From Deferribacter thermophilus (lineage in GTDB: Bacteria; Chrysiogenota; Deferribacteres; Deferribacterales; Deferribacteraceae): DNA of 64,000 bases. The stretch spans positions 34,075-98,074 of the forward strand of contig NZ_JAPNXM010000008.1 of NCBI RefSeq assembly GCF_049472675.1, given 5' to 3'. The notes under the pieces were generated by a model that was not told the DNA's origin, searched no databases, and saw nothing but the letters and a program-made list of their open reading frames with translations. Both the position numbers and the translations under genes were made by a program. Below are positions 34,889 through 44,500 of the stretch, piece after piece (the stretch's first letter is position 1; each line of letters opens with the position of its first letter).

Positions 34889-35608
34889 CTACTCCACCCT
34901 AAAATATAATACAATTTCCACTTCATCTGCTTGTGTATAATCTACAGCATCAAATCTTAACTCTTTAATAAATTTCACAGCTAAATTTTCAACATAACTA
35001 CTACTTCTGGTCACAAAATTTATATCATAAGGGATACCGTACCTATCAACTTTAAATTTCAAAGTTATTTTCGTATCTTTTTCAAGTTGAAAACTAGGTT
35101 TTGGTGGCTCATAAATAATTTTACGCTTGATATTTGAAATCTTTTTTATCTCATAAAAACTATTTGCCTTACTTTGAGCTATCTGTTCATTAGTAAGGGA
35201 ATACTCTTTTAAAGCTTCCTCTTTCACAACATTTAATTCACTTTCTAAATTCACATCATCTTTTTTTTCAATATCTTTTATTTTGATTTCATTTAGCTGT
35301 GGAATATTAATTTTTTCTAAATTACTTGCTTCAGGTAAGTCAACATTACTTTTTATATTACTTCTCTTCTTTTTAAATCCTTTAATTTTTTCTTTTATTT
35401 TATTCAAATTAGCATTTTCTATAAGATTGTCTCTATTCTTCTTTTCCAAAACTTTTGAAACATAACTCTTTTTAACAATAAAAACTTCTACATCTTGCTC
35501 TCTTAATTTCTTAAAATCAATATGCAACTCAGGTATCACAAAAATTAAAGCAAAATGAAATATTAAAGATATAAGCAAGAAAAGTATAAGTCTGCTATAA
35601 ACTATCAT
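34889..35608 (-). CDS. TonB-like energy transducer
   Basis: 239 residues with one N-terminal membrane helix (LILFLLISLIFHFALIFVI), a long Lys/Glu/Ile-rich linker (about 30-160) and a C-terminal TonB domain (LKFKVDRYGIPYDINFVTRS then AVKFIKELRFDAV). The usual Pro-rich spacer is replaced by a charged one, so it is not a standard TonB. It overlaps exbD by four bases. With ExbB and ExbD it should use the proton gradient to drive an outer-membrane or periplasmic process. Confidence 0.8.
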   Translation of the reverse strand: MIVYSRLILFLLISLIFHFALIFVIPELHIDFKKLREQDVEVFIVKKSYVSKVLEKKNRDNLIENANLNKIKEKIKGFKKKRSNIKSNVDLPEASNLEKINIPQLNEIKIKDIEKKDDVNLESELNVVKEEALKEYSLTNEQIAQSKANSFYEIKKISNIKRKIIYEPPKPSFQLEKDTKITLKFKVDRYGIPYDINFVTRSSSYVENLAVKFIKELRFDAVDYTQADEVEIVLYFRVE

Positions 35609-36006
35609 TCTTCTTCAACAGCTATTGTAAACCTATCAAAACCTGCTTTTTTACACTGATCCATTACATAAACTACTGTGCCATGTTTTGCATCTTTGTC
35701 AGCTTGTAGTATAATAGGAAGATTTTCAGATTTCTTTTTTAAATCTAAAAGTGTCTTATAAAGAGCAAACTTTGAAATCTTTTTTTCATTTAAAAAAATC
35801 TCGTTATTATTATTTATCACAATAACAATACTTTTATTTATTGTCTGCTCATCACCCTTTGCTTTTGGCAAATCCACCTTTAATGCATTGGTATATATAA
35901 AAGTAGTTGATACCATAAAAAATATTAAAAGTAAAAATACCACATCTATCAAAGGGGTTAAATTGATATCAAGACCTGCATTTTTTTCTCTTTTAGAAAA
36001 TTTCAT
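35605..36006 (-). CDS. exbD: ExbD/TolR-like proton channel subunit
   Basis: 133 residues; a single N-terminal helix contains the motif LDINLTPLIDVVFLLLIFFM with the essential Asp (D of PLIDVV). The periplasmic half follows (PIILQADKDAKHGTVVYVMD). Fits ExbD/TolR in length and layout. Overlaps the TonB-like gene and follows exbB after one base. It forms the proton-conducting complex with ExbB. Confidence 0.92.
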   Translation of the reverse strand: MKFSKREKNAGLDINLTPLIDVVFLLLIFFMVSTTFIYTNALKVDLPKAKGDEQTINKSIVIVINNNNEIFLNEKKISKFALYKTLLDLKKKSENLPIILQADKDAKHGTVVYVMDQCKKAGFDRFTIAVEEE

Positions 36007-36007
36007 C

Positions 36008-36613
36008 TTAACCCTCTTTGAAAATCAAATTAATTACCTTTGCAGTAGCTTTTTCCATTTCTAATGTAAGCTTTTCAGATCTATGTCTTACTATGTGATA
36101 AAAAAGTACCGTAGGAATAGCTACAGACAAACCAGCTGCAGTAGTGAGTAATGCCTCTGAAATACCACCAGCCAAAGCTTGAGCATTTCCAACCCCTTGT
36201 TCTGATATTACTATAAAGGTTTTTATCATACCAAGTACAGTTCCCAGTAAACCTAAAAGTGGAGAAATATTAGCTATTGTTTGTAGAGTTGGTAAAAACT
36301 TTTCAAGTTTTGATGCTTGAAATCTGCCAGTTTCTTCAGCAAGCTCCATTAATCTTGTCACAGGAAGATCTAAATTATTCAAAATTTCATAAGCTATTTC
36401 ACCCATCGGATTTTTTTGTAATTCACACAAGTTTTTAGCATCTTCAAAATCTTTTTTTTCTAAATAAATATATAATTTTTCCATAAAGGTATTTGGTACA
36501 AAATTATTTTTTCGTAATGTAAAAAGTCGCTCCATAAATACAGCCAATGAAATTATGGATAATGCAATTATTGGGTACATAAGTACCCCACCCTTTTGTA
36601 TTATTTCAAACAT
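36008..36613 (-). CDS. exbB: ExbB/TolQ/MotA-family proton channel subunit
   Basis: 201 residues with three membrane helices. Conserved stretches are MLYPIIALSIISLAVF-like at the start (here VLMYPIIALSIISLAVFMER), LLGTVLGMIKTF, and GGISEALLTTAAGLSVAIPT, the last two forming the pore. Standard ExbB/TolQ size is slightly larger, but all three helices are present. One base separates it from exbD and none from the TPR gene upstream. Confidence 0.92.
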   Translation of the reverse strand: MFEIIQKGGVLMYPIIALSIISLAVFMERLFTLRKNNFVPNTFMEKLYIYLEKKDFEDAKNLCELQKNPMGEIAYEILNNLDLPVTRLMELAEETGRFQASKLEKFLPTLQTIANISPLLGLLGTVLGMIKTFIVISEQGVGNAQALAGGISEALLTTAAGLSVAIPTVLFYHIVRHRSEKLTLEMEKATAKVINLIFKEG

Positions 36614-39247
36614 TTAGCCCTCCAGCTTTTTTAATATTTTCTCTATTTTTTCTGCTTCCACGTTTTTATCCATTTTTAAATAACAATCTCTGGCATATTT
36701 TAACGCTTTATCAGTATAAACACTATCCTTAAACAAATAATAAATTTTCATAAAATGCTTCAATGCATACAGGAAATCCCCTTTATTGAAAAGATAAACA
36801 CCCTTATAAAAAAGCCCTGCAGGTATAAAATTTTTATCTCCACTTTCTAAAAGCTCCATAATATATTGATAGCTTTCATCACCAATGGTTTCTTTTTTCT
36901 GCAAAAACTTCTCTAAACCCTTATAATAAATATTAAAATCTTTATCTTTAAAATATAGAGCGTTTTCTAAAATTTCGCTACTATTATCAGATAAAGCTAT
37001 AATTTCTTTTCTACTTAAGTATTCATAACCTTCTTTATTAACTAATAAATCCTTAAATATAAAATAGGCTTTTTTGGGATCTAACTCTTTTAAACATTGT
37101 GCTTTTACAAAAAGTGCCTCTGCGCTTTTACTTTTTTTGTAAGCAACATCAGCGTCAATAACACACTTTTCATACATATTATTTCTCATATAGAAATTAG
37201 CTCTTAATATAAGCATTTCAGAAGCATATTTAGAATTTGGATACTTTTTGAAGAAATAATTTATGAGCTTTATATAATTCTCTTTTTCATTATTTTCAAA
37301 AGATATCTTGGCTAATTGTAATATTATAAAATCTTTATCTTTAAAATCATACTTGCTTATCAAATTAACAATACTGTTAACAAAATTCTTTTCACCTAAA
37401 CTTTTTTTAATATTTATAATTCCATAAATTGTATCAAATAAATATACACCTTTATCCAATAACGCATTAAAAATTTGTTCTGCACTTTTGTATCTTTTTA
37501 AAGAATAAAGAGATTTTGCCTTTAGCAACAATAAATAATCATTATTAATATTTGATTTATCCACATAATTTATAACATCATCATATTTACCAGCTAAAAA
37601 CAGGTATTTTACCCCTTCTTTTAAAAAATCTATATCACTTAAATGATTATTTAAAACCGCTTTTGCTTTCATTATTTTATCTTTTTTAAAGTAAATTAGC
37701 ATCCTTAAAAAATCCACATCTCGCTCTTTAAATTTAATCTTTTCTACTTCATCTAAAGCTTTTGAATACTCTTTTAGATTATAAAAAGATGCAGCTCTTA
37801 AAAAGTAAACTCGATCATCCTTGATCCCCTCTGTTAGCTTTAACAAATTATTATATTTTTTGAGATGGTAAAAAACTTCTGCTTTTATTCTTTTACAAAG
37901 ATTGCTATCACAATCAGCAACCAACAAAAAAGCATCGTTATAATTATTATGAAGAATTCTTATCTGTGCTACCACAAATCTTGCAATATCTATCTTTTGA
38001 TCATCCAAAGACTTATTTAGATATTGGGTTAAAAAACTCTCCGCTTGATTTAAATCTATATAGACATAGCATATACCTTTGTAAAAAAGTGACTCTTTAT
38101 AAAGCTTATCATTAAATATTATCTTATCAAAATATAGAATTGCCTTTTTATAGGAATTTTTTATATAGTAATAAAGTCCTAAATAAAAATTTTTATAATC
38201 GTTTAATTTATAATCACTAAAATATATTTCATCGATTGCTTTAGAATCAACATTTGGAAAATATCTTGATAGATAAAACATTAAAACTGACAATTTATCA
38301 ATATCCTTGAGGCTTTGAAGGCTTGATGGAGAAAAAGTCCCGTTTAATGCAGCTATTTTTACTTTAAAAAATTCTTTAATATACCCATCTTGAAGATTAT
38401 TCAAAATTTCATTTACCTTTTCAACCTGCTCTTTTTCTATCAAAACATCCACCAAAAATGGCGCAACAGTTTCACTGTAATATTCAGTTTTTAAAATTTC
38501 ATCATATTTTCCTAAGAAATAAAGTGATATAATATAAAAATCATTCGCAAAATCATAATCAACATTTTTATCCAAAACATATTGAACAACTTTTCCATAC
38601 TGGCGACTTGAAAACAAAGTATTGAGATAAACATAAACTGAAAATGGAGTTTTTTTATCTAACTCATTAAAAATGCTTATTATTTTTTGCTTATTTACAT
38701 CTTTTAAAATATTAAAATAAAAGTCTATAGCTACATTTTTAAAAATATTTTGTGATTTAATAATCTCATCTAACTCATTATAGGCATCTTTCTTAAAACC
38801 TGCTTCAAATAATGAAAAAGCATATATTAATCTAACTTCATCTTTGATTTCTTTTGTTTTTATTTTTTCATAATATTTTTTGTAATTTTCTAATACAGAA
38901 ATATAATCCTTTTCCAAATATTTTTTTACTAAAAAATTTCTGTATGCTTTTTCACCAACAAATATAGCTGATAAACCTGTACCAAATTTGGAAGAATATA
39001 TACTACCAGGTTCATCAGATTTATACTCTTCTTTTATTGGTTCGTTAATTTTAACTTTAATATTCTGGATATAACTCGAAAACTTTGAAACACCTTTAAA
39101 TTTTATTTTAATATTTGTGAAAGTTGGTTTTACACTAAAATTTGCTATCTCCTTACCAACAAAAGAGAAATTAGGCACATCAATTGCTGAATAAGTAACT
39201 CTTGTTACAAAAAATAATAAAATAACAATTAAAGCTTTTTTAATCAT
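36614..39247 (-). CDS. Large periplasmic TPR protein
   Basis: 877 residues, a signal peptide (KALIVILLFFVTRVTYSA) and a long chain of TPR-like helix pairs (e.g. LFYKGICYVYIDLNQAESFL, YKSAEQIFNALLDKGVYLFD, YKGVYLFNKGDFLYALKHFM). No enzymatic motif is visible. The ATG is two bases after the stop of the small lipoprotein gene, and its stop directly precedes exbB. TPR proteins encoded with Ton/Tol motors often form the periplasmic arm of outer-membrane trafficking or motility machines. The exact partner is unknown here. Confidence 0.75.
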   Translation of the reverse strand: MIKKALIVILLFFVTRVTYSAIDVPNFSFVGKEIANFSVKPTFTNIKIKFKGVSKFSSYIQNIKVKINEPIKEEYKSDEPGSIYSSKFGTGLSAIFVGEKAYRNFLVKKYLEKDYISVLENYKKYYEKIKTKEIKDEVRLIYAFSLFEAGFKKDAYNELDEIIKSQNIFKNVAIDFYFNILKDVNKQKIISIFNELDKKTPFSVYVYLNTLFSSRQYGKVVQYVLDKNVDYDFANDFYIISLYFLGKYDEILKTEYYSETVAPFLVDVLIEKEQVEKVNEILNNLQDGYIKEFFKVKIAALNGTFSPSSLQSLKDIDKLSVLMFYLSRYFPNVDSKAIDEIYFSDYKLNDYKNFYLGLYYYIKNSYKKAILYFDKIIFNDKLYKESLFYKGICYVYIDLNQAESFLTQYLNKSLDDQKIDIARFVVAQIRILHNNYNDAFLLVADCDSNLCKRIKAEVFYHLKKYNNLLKLTEGIKDDRVYFLRAASFYNLKEYSKALDEVEKIKFKERDVDFLRMLIYFKKDKIMKAKAVLNNHLSDIDFLKEGVKYLFLAGKYDDVINYVDKSNINNDYLLLLKAKSLYSLKRYKSAEQIFNALLDKGVYLFDTIYGIINIKKSLGEKNFVNSIVNLISKYDFKDKDFIILQLAKISFENNEKENYIKLINYFFKKYPNSKYASEMLILRANFYMRNNMYEKCVIDADVAYKKSKSAEALFVKAQCLKELDPKKAYFIFKDLLVNKEGYEYLSRKEIIALSDNSSEILENALYFKDKDFNIYYKGLEKFLQKKETIGDESYQYIMELLESGDKNFIPAGLFYKGVYLFNKGDFLYALKHFMKIYYLFKDSVYTDKALKYARDCYLKMDKNVEAEKIEKILKKLEG

Positions 39248-39249
39248 TT

Positions 39250-39375
39250 TTAATTAGTATTTGTTTGTTCAGGTGATGTTGGATTACTATTTGAACAGCC
39301 TTCACACCCAACAAAAACAATTATTGAAAACATCATTAACAAAAATAACAATATTATCTTTATCAATCTTCCCAT
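39250..39375 (-). CDS. Small predicted lipoprotein (41 aa), not in long-ORF lists
   Basis: I translated this short frame by hand: start ATG at 39375 with GGAGGAG five bases upstream, stop TAA at 39250-39252. The protein has a Lys/Arg start (MGRLIKI), a hydrophobic core (ILLFLLMMFSIIVFVGC) ending in a lipobox-like FVGC, then a 17-residue tail with a second Cys and many Asn/Ser/Thr/Pro. It overlaps the end of surE by 13 bases and ends two bases before the TPR gene. The strong ribosome site and tight packing argue for a real gene. Likely lipid-anchored in the envelope, possibly an anchor for the TPR/ExbB system. Confidence 0.65.
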   Translation of the reverse strand: MGRLIKIILLFLLMMFSIIVFVGCEGCSNSNPTSPEQTNTN

Positions 39376-40127
39376 TTGTACTCCTCCTTTTTTACACTAT
39401 CAAAAAAAGAATAGTCAGTTAGATCATATTTCAATGGAGTTACACTAATATAACCATCCTGTATCGCTTTATCATCACTATTTTCTCCATTATATTGAAC
39501 GATTTTTTCACCAGTTAACCAAAAATATGTATTCCCCCTTGGATCAACCCTTTTTTCAAATGTATCAAGATATCTTGTTTTACCTTGTACTGTAAATTTC
39601 CATCCCTTAATTTCTTCCCGCTTTAAAGGTGGAACATTTACATTAAATAACAGATATTTATCATCTTCACTTTCATAAAGATATTTAGCGAAAAAAGCTG
39701 CAAATTTAGCTGCAACAGAAAAATCATCATACTCAACTGATGCTAAGCTTATTGCAAAAGATTTCACACCAAGCATAGCACCTTCAGTAGCAGCAGAAAC
39801 AGTACCACTATAAATAACATTTGATGATAGATTTGCACCATGGTTGATACCAGAAACAACAAGATCGGGTTTTGTCGTCAAAATATCATCAAAAGCAAGT
39901 TTTACACAATCAGCTGGAGTACCTTTAACTCCATACCCAAAAAAAGTATTTCTCCTTGTAACCTCATAAATTCTCAAAGGATCAGAGATAGTTATAGCAT
40001 GCCCCACAGCGCTCTGTTCAGTAATAGGAGCTACTACAGTAACTTCAGCTATTTTAACCAGCTCTTCATAAAGAGCATAAATACCTTTCGAATAAATCCC
40101 ATCATCATTTGTAAGAAGTATTTTCAT
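39363..40127 (-). CDS. surE: 5'/3'-nucleotidase SurE
   Basis: The 254-residue protein begins with ILLTNDDGIYSKGIYALYEE, in which Asp-Asp of the metal site is visible, and continues with VVAPITEQSAVGHAIT and VSGINHGANLSSNVIYSGTV, with the Asn of the metal site. These are the full SurE signature. It removes phosphate from nucleoside monophosphates in the cytosol. It is the first gene of the eleven-gene minus-strand run and is divergent from the Mrp gene. The weak coupling to the downstream Ton-like genes may reflect transcription only. Confidence 0.95.
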   Translation of the reverse strand: MKILLTNDDGIYSKGIYALYEELVKIAEVTVVAPITEQSAVGHAITISDPLRIYEVTRRNTFFGYGVKGTPADCVKLAFDDILTTKPDLVVSGINHGANLSSNVIYSGTVSAATEGAMLGVKSFAISLASVEYDDFSVAAKFAAFFAKYLYESEDDKYLLFNVNVPPLKREEIKGWKFTVQGKTRYLDTFEKRVDPRGNTYFWLTGEKIVQYNGENSDDKAIQDGYISVTPLKYDLTDYSFFDSVKKEEYKWED

Positions 40128-40194
40128 ATTTATTCTCCCAGCTATTTTTTATAACATTTTTATTTTTTAATCAACCATACTTTCAGAGAACTTA

Positions 40195-40222
40195 TTGAAA
40201 AAATATTTATTAAATCTATATT
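40195..40222 (+). promoter_or_regulatory. Probable promoter of the Mrp gene
   Basis: TTGAAA at 40195-40200 and TATATT at 40217-40222, spaced 16 bases, sit 36 bases before the start codon. A perfect AAGGAGGT ribosome site at 40243-40250 follows. The boxes are near-consensus, but the spacer is A+T-rich. Confidence 0.45.
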
Positions 40223-40257
40223 AACCTCTATTTAAATACAATAAGGAGGTATTATTT

Positions 40258-41130
40258 ATGTCATCATGTAATTCAAACAGTTCATGTAATAGCTGTTCTG
40301 CACAAAATAGTTGCAATCCCAATGAAAAACAAAAACATACAAAAGAGCTTTTAAAACAAAAATTATCAAAGATAAAATGCACCATAATGGTAATGAGTGG
40401 AAAAGGTGGTGTAGGAAAATCCACCGTAAGCACAAATCTTGCCACAATGTTAAATATGCTTGGACATAAAGTTGGTATTTTAGATGCTGACATTCACGGA
40501 CCAAATATTCCAAAAATGTTTGGTATAAACGAAAAAGGTGTTTTATCATCTGCTGAAGGGATTATTCCGTTTGAACCTGTAGAAAATCTCAAAGTAATGT
40601 CAGTGGCTTTCCTTTTAAAAAGTGATGATGATGCTGTTATCTGGAGAGCACCTCTAAAACATAGCTTAATTGAGCAATTTATAAGCGATGTAAACTGGGG
40701 TGATCTTGATTTTCTTATAATAGACCTTCCACCTGGAACTGGTGATGAACCATTAAGTGTAGCTCACATCATTGAAAATGTTGATGGTAGCATCATTGTC
40801 ACAACGCCACAAGAAGTAGCACTGCTTGATTCAAGAAAATCAGTAACCTTTAGCAGAAAATTAAACATACCAGTTTTAGGTATTGTTGAAAATATGAGCG
40901 GTTTTGTATGTCCTAATTGCGGTGAAAAGATAGACCTTTTCAAAATTGGTGGTGGTGAAAAAGCAGCAAAAGAATTAGATGTCGACTTTTTAGGAAGAGT
41001 TCCTATTGACCCTTCTGTTGTTATAGATGGTGATTCAGGAAAACCTTATATTCTAAATCATCCCGAATCAGAAGTTACAAAATCTTTCAAATCAATAGCT
41101 GAAAAAATAATAAATAAGACCCTTTTATAA
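40258..41130 (+). CDS. Mrp/ApbC/NBP35-type Fe-S carrier P-loop ATPase
   Basis: Deviant Walker A MSGKGGVGKSTVSTNLATML, Walker B DFLIIDLPPGTGDEPL and a C-terminal CPNCG pair that bridges the dimer and binds the Fe-S cluster. The N-terminus has extra cysteines at 4, 10, 13 and 19, as in the NBP35 branch. 290 residues. It loads Fe-S clusters onto apoproteins in the cytosol; many Fe-S enzymes are encoded nearby. It is monocistronic, bounded by a promoter-like site and a clear terminator. Confidence 0.93.
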   Translation: MSSCNSNSSCNSCSAQNSCNPNEKQKHTKELLKQKLSKIKCTIMVMSGKGGVGKSTVSTNLATMLNMLGHKVGILDADIHGPNIPKMFGINEKGVLSSAEGIIPFEPVENLKVMSVAFLLKSDDDAVIWRAPLKHSLIEQFISDVNWGDLDFLIIDLPPGTGDEPLSVAHIIENVDGSIIVTTPQEVALLDSRKSVTFSRKLNIPVLGIVENMSGFVCPNCGEKIDLFKIGGGEKAAKELDVDFLGRVPIDPSVVIDGDSGKPYILNHPESEVTKSFKSIAEKIINKTLL

Positions 41131-41158
41131 AAAAGAGCACTAATAAAAGTGCTCTTTT
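41131..41158 (+). terminator. Intrinsic terminator after the Mrp gene
   Basis: A ten-base perfect stem AAAAGAGCAC / GTGCTCTTTT with an eight-base loop begins directly after the stop codon. The T4 run completes the right arm, followed by GTCTCTT. Confidence 0.85.
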
Positions 41159-41515
41159 GTCTCTTCATACACTAACTATAATTTTATTTTTCTATACATA
41201 AATATGCTTATATTACAAATATTTAACCATCTTTATAATATTTATTTCATGAGTTATTTATTTAACATTGATAATTTCTATCATTAAACCAAATGCGATT
41301 AAAAATAATTTATTTTTGCTAAACTTATTATTTTCTTAATATGTATTTACAATTTTTAGTTACAGATATTTATAGTAGTGCAACTGCTATATATTTTATT
41401 CTTTTTTATCATATAATTATATTTTTATTGACAATTTATATTTTCTATAATATAAAAAGGAAAATCCTATAAAAAATAAAATGCCGCTTCAAAATACATT
41501 TAGGAGGAATTTTAG
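41159..41515. other. Non-coding spacer before pyruvate carboxylase
   Basis: About 357 bases of very A+T-rich DNA with no open frame of note and no tRNA-like or riboswitch-like fold that I could recognise. The last 90 bases carry the promoter and ribosome site of the next gene. The rest shows only scattered A/T tracts. Confidence 0.6.
41428..41456 (+). promoter_or_regulatory. Sigma-70-type promoter of pyruvate carboxylase
   Basis: Perfect TTGACA (41428-41433), 17-base spacer, TATAAA (41451-41456), then a TAGGAGGA ribosome site about ten bases before the ATG. A perfect TATAAT overlaps at 41446 but with unsuitable spacing. Confidence 0.7.
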
Positions 41516-44500
41516 ATGAGCAGAAGGAAAATTTTAGCAGCTAACAGAGGTGAAATAGCAATAAGAATTTTTAGAGCAGCTACAGAATTAGGCTTTAACA
41601 CAGTTGCAATTTACTCAGAAGAAGATAAATACTCACTACACAGATACAAAGCTGATGAAGCTTATCTTGTAGGGAAAGGTTTAGACCCTGTTTCTGCTTA
41701 TTTAAATGTCGATGAGATTGTTGATTTATGTATCAGAAAAAAAATAGAGTTTGTTCATCCAGGATACGGCTTTTTGGCAGAATCTTATGAATTTGCAGAA
41801 AAATGTCAAAAAGCTGGCATAAAGTTTATCGGCCCATCTCCAGAAACTATAAAAATTTTTGGTGACAAAAAGATAGCAAAAGATCTTGCTAAAGAATGTG
41901 GAGTACCAGTTATTGAAGGCTCAAACAAAATAAGTTCATTAAATGAAGCTAAAAAAATCGCTAAAACAATCGGTTATCCCATTATGATTAAAGCAACTGC
42001 TGGAGGGGGTGGCAGAGGGATAAGAATTGTGCATAATGAAAAGGAATTAGAAGAAAATTTTGAATCTGCTAAATCAGAAGCTTTCAAAGCTTTTGCAAAC
42101 GATGATATTATTTTAGAAAAATATATTGAAAAACCAAAGCATATAGAAGTTCAACTTTTAGCAGATAAATATGGAAATATAGTGCACCTATATGAAAGAG
42201 ATTGCTCAATACAGAGAAGACATCAAAAATTGATTGAGATAGCACCAGCTTTTACAATACCAGAAAAAGTGTTAAACCAAATATACGAAGCTGCAATAGA
42301 AATTGGCAAAAAATCTCAGCTTATTAGTGCAGCCACAGTGGAATTTTTGGTAGACAAAGACTACAATTTCTATTTTTTAGAAGTAAATCCAAGAATACAG
42401 GTAGAGCACACAATCACAGAATTAATTACAGGAATAGATATCGTACAATCACAGATTTTTATTGCCGATGGTAAAAAACTTTCTGATAAAGAAATAAATA
42501 TCAAAAGTCAAAAAGATATCACTACACATGGTTACTCAATTCAGTGTAGAATTACTACTGAAGATCCAGAAAATAACTTTATGCCAGACACAGGAACATT
42601 AGAAGTTTATAGATCAGCATCTGGCTTTGGTATAAGATTAGATGCAGGGAATGCTTATACTAATGCAAAAATTACCCCCTATTATGATTCTTTATTAGTA
42701 AAAGTTTCATCTTGGGCTATTACTTTTGAACAGGCTGCAAAAAAAATGCTTAGGGCTTTAAGTGAGTTTAGAGTTAGAGGTGTAAAAACAAATATTCAGT
42801 TTTTAGAAAATGTAATATCACATCCAAACTTTTTATCTGGTAACTTTGATACAACATTTGTAGATAATACAAAAGAACTCTTTGTTTTTAGAAAAAGGCG
42901 CGATAGAGCAACAAAAGCACTTAAATTTTTAGGCAATAACATAGTTAATAACCCTTCTAATGCAAAAATTCCTGATGATATGGTTTTGCCAGAAATTAAG
43001 CCTCCAATAATAAAATATGGAGAAAAAATACCTGCTGGCACAAGAGATATTCTACTCAGAAGAGGTGTTGAAGGGGTATTAGATTATATCCAAAAATCAA
43101 AAGAGACACTTTTTACAGATACTACCTTTAGAGATGCTCATCAATCACTTCTTGCAACAAGATTAAGAACCTTTGATATGCTACAAATAGCTGATGCCTA
43201 CGCTCATCATATGCATCATCTCTTTTCTCTTGAAATGTGGGGTGGAGCTACATTTGATGTTGCATACAGATTTTTAAAAGAATCTCCATGGGAAAGATTA
43301 AGATTATTAAAAGATAAAATTCCAAATATACTATTTCAAATGCTTCTTAGAGCATCAAATGCTGTAGGATATACAAACTACCCAGATAATGTGGTAAAAA
43401 AATTTATAGAGTTATCAGCTAAAAACGGTATTGATGTTTTTAGGATTTTTGACTGTTTCAACTGGACTGCTCAAATTATCCCTGTAATCGAAGAGGTAAA
43501 AAAACAAGGGAAAATTGCAGAAGCAGCAATCTGTTATACTGGTGATATTTTAGATACGAAAAGAGACAAGTATTCGCTTAAGTATTATGTAAACTTAGCA
43601 AAAGAGTTAGCTAATGCAGGAACAGATATTTTGGCAATAAAAGACATGGCTGGGTTAGTAAAACCCTATGCAGCTAAAAAACTTATTAAAGCAATAAAAG
43701 AGGAAACAGGTTTACCTATACATTTTCATACACATGATACAAGTGGTAATGGAGAAAGTGCCATACTTATGGCAATAGAATCAGGCGCTGATATTGTTGA
43801 TGCAGCAATTAGCTCCATGAGTGGATTAACAAGCCAACCAAACTTAAATTCTATTGTCGCAGCTTTGGACAATACTGAGCATCAATCATCAATAGATAAA
43901 GAATGGGCTCAAAAAATATCAGACTATTTTGAAAGGGTCAGAAGGTATTACTTTCCATTTGAAAGTGGCTTAAAAGCGGCTACTGCAGAAGTATACGAAC
44001 ACGAAATCCCTGGAGGTCAATATTCTAACCTTGTAGTACAAGTGGAAGCCTTAGGTTTACTTGATAGATGGGAAGAAGTGAGAAAAATGTACAAAGAGGT
44101 AAATGAAGCTCTTGGAGATATAATAAAGGTTACACCTTCATCAAAAGTGGTGGGTGATTTAGCACTTTTCTTGGTAAGAAATAATTTAACAATTAATGAC
44201 TTGTATGAAAAAGGGGACACTCTATCCTTCCCTGATTCAGTAGTTAGCTTTTTTAAAGGTTACTTAGGGCAACCTTATGGTGGATTTAACGAAAAATTGC
44301 AAAAAATTGTACTAAAAGATGAAAAACCTATAACATGCCGTCCAGGTGAACTTTTAGAACCTTTTGACTTTGAAAAAGCCAAAAAAGAATTGGAAACAAA
44401 GTTTAAAAAACATAATTTTACAGATGAAGATTTAATATCTTATGCTCTTTATCCAAAAGTTTTTGAAGACTACATCAAATTTGTGGATGAATATGGTGAT

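Noticed and set aside
41159..41515. Long spacer before pyruvate carboxylase as a riboswitch or small RNA
   Set aside because: I could not find a conserved-looking stem set; only A/T tracts and a promoter are visible.
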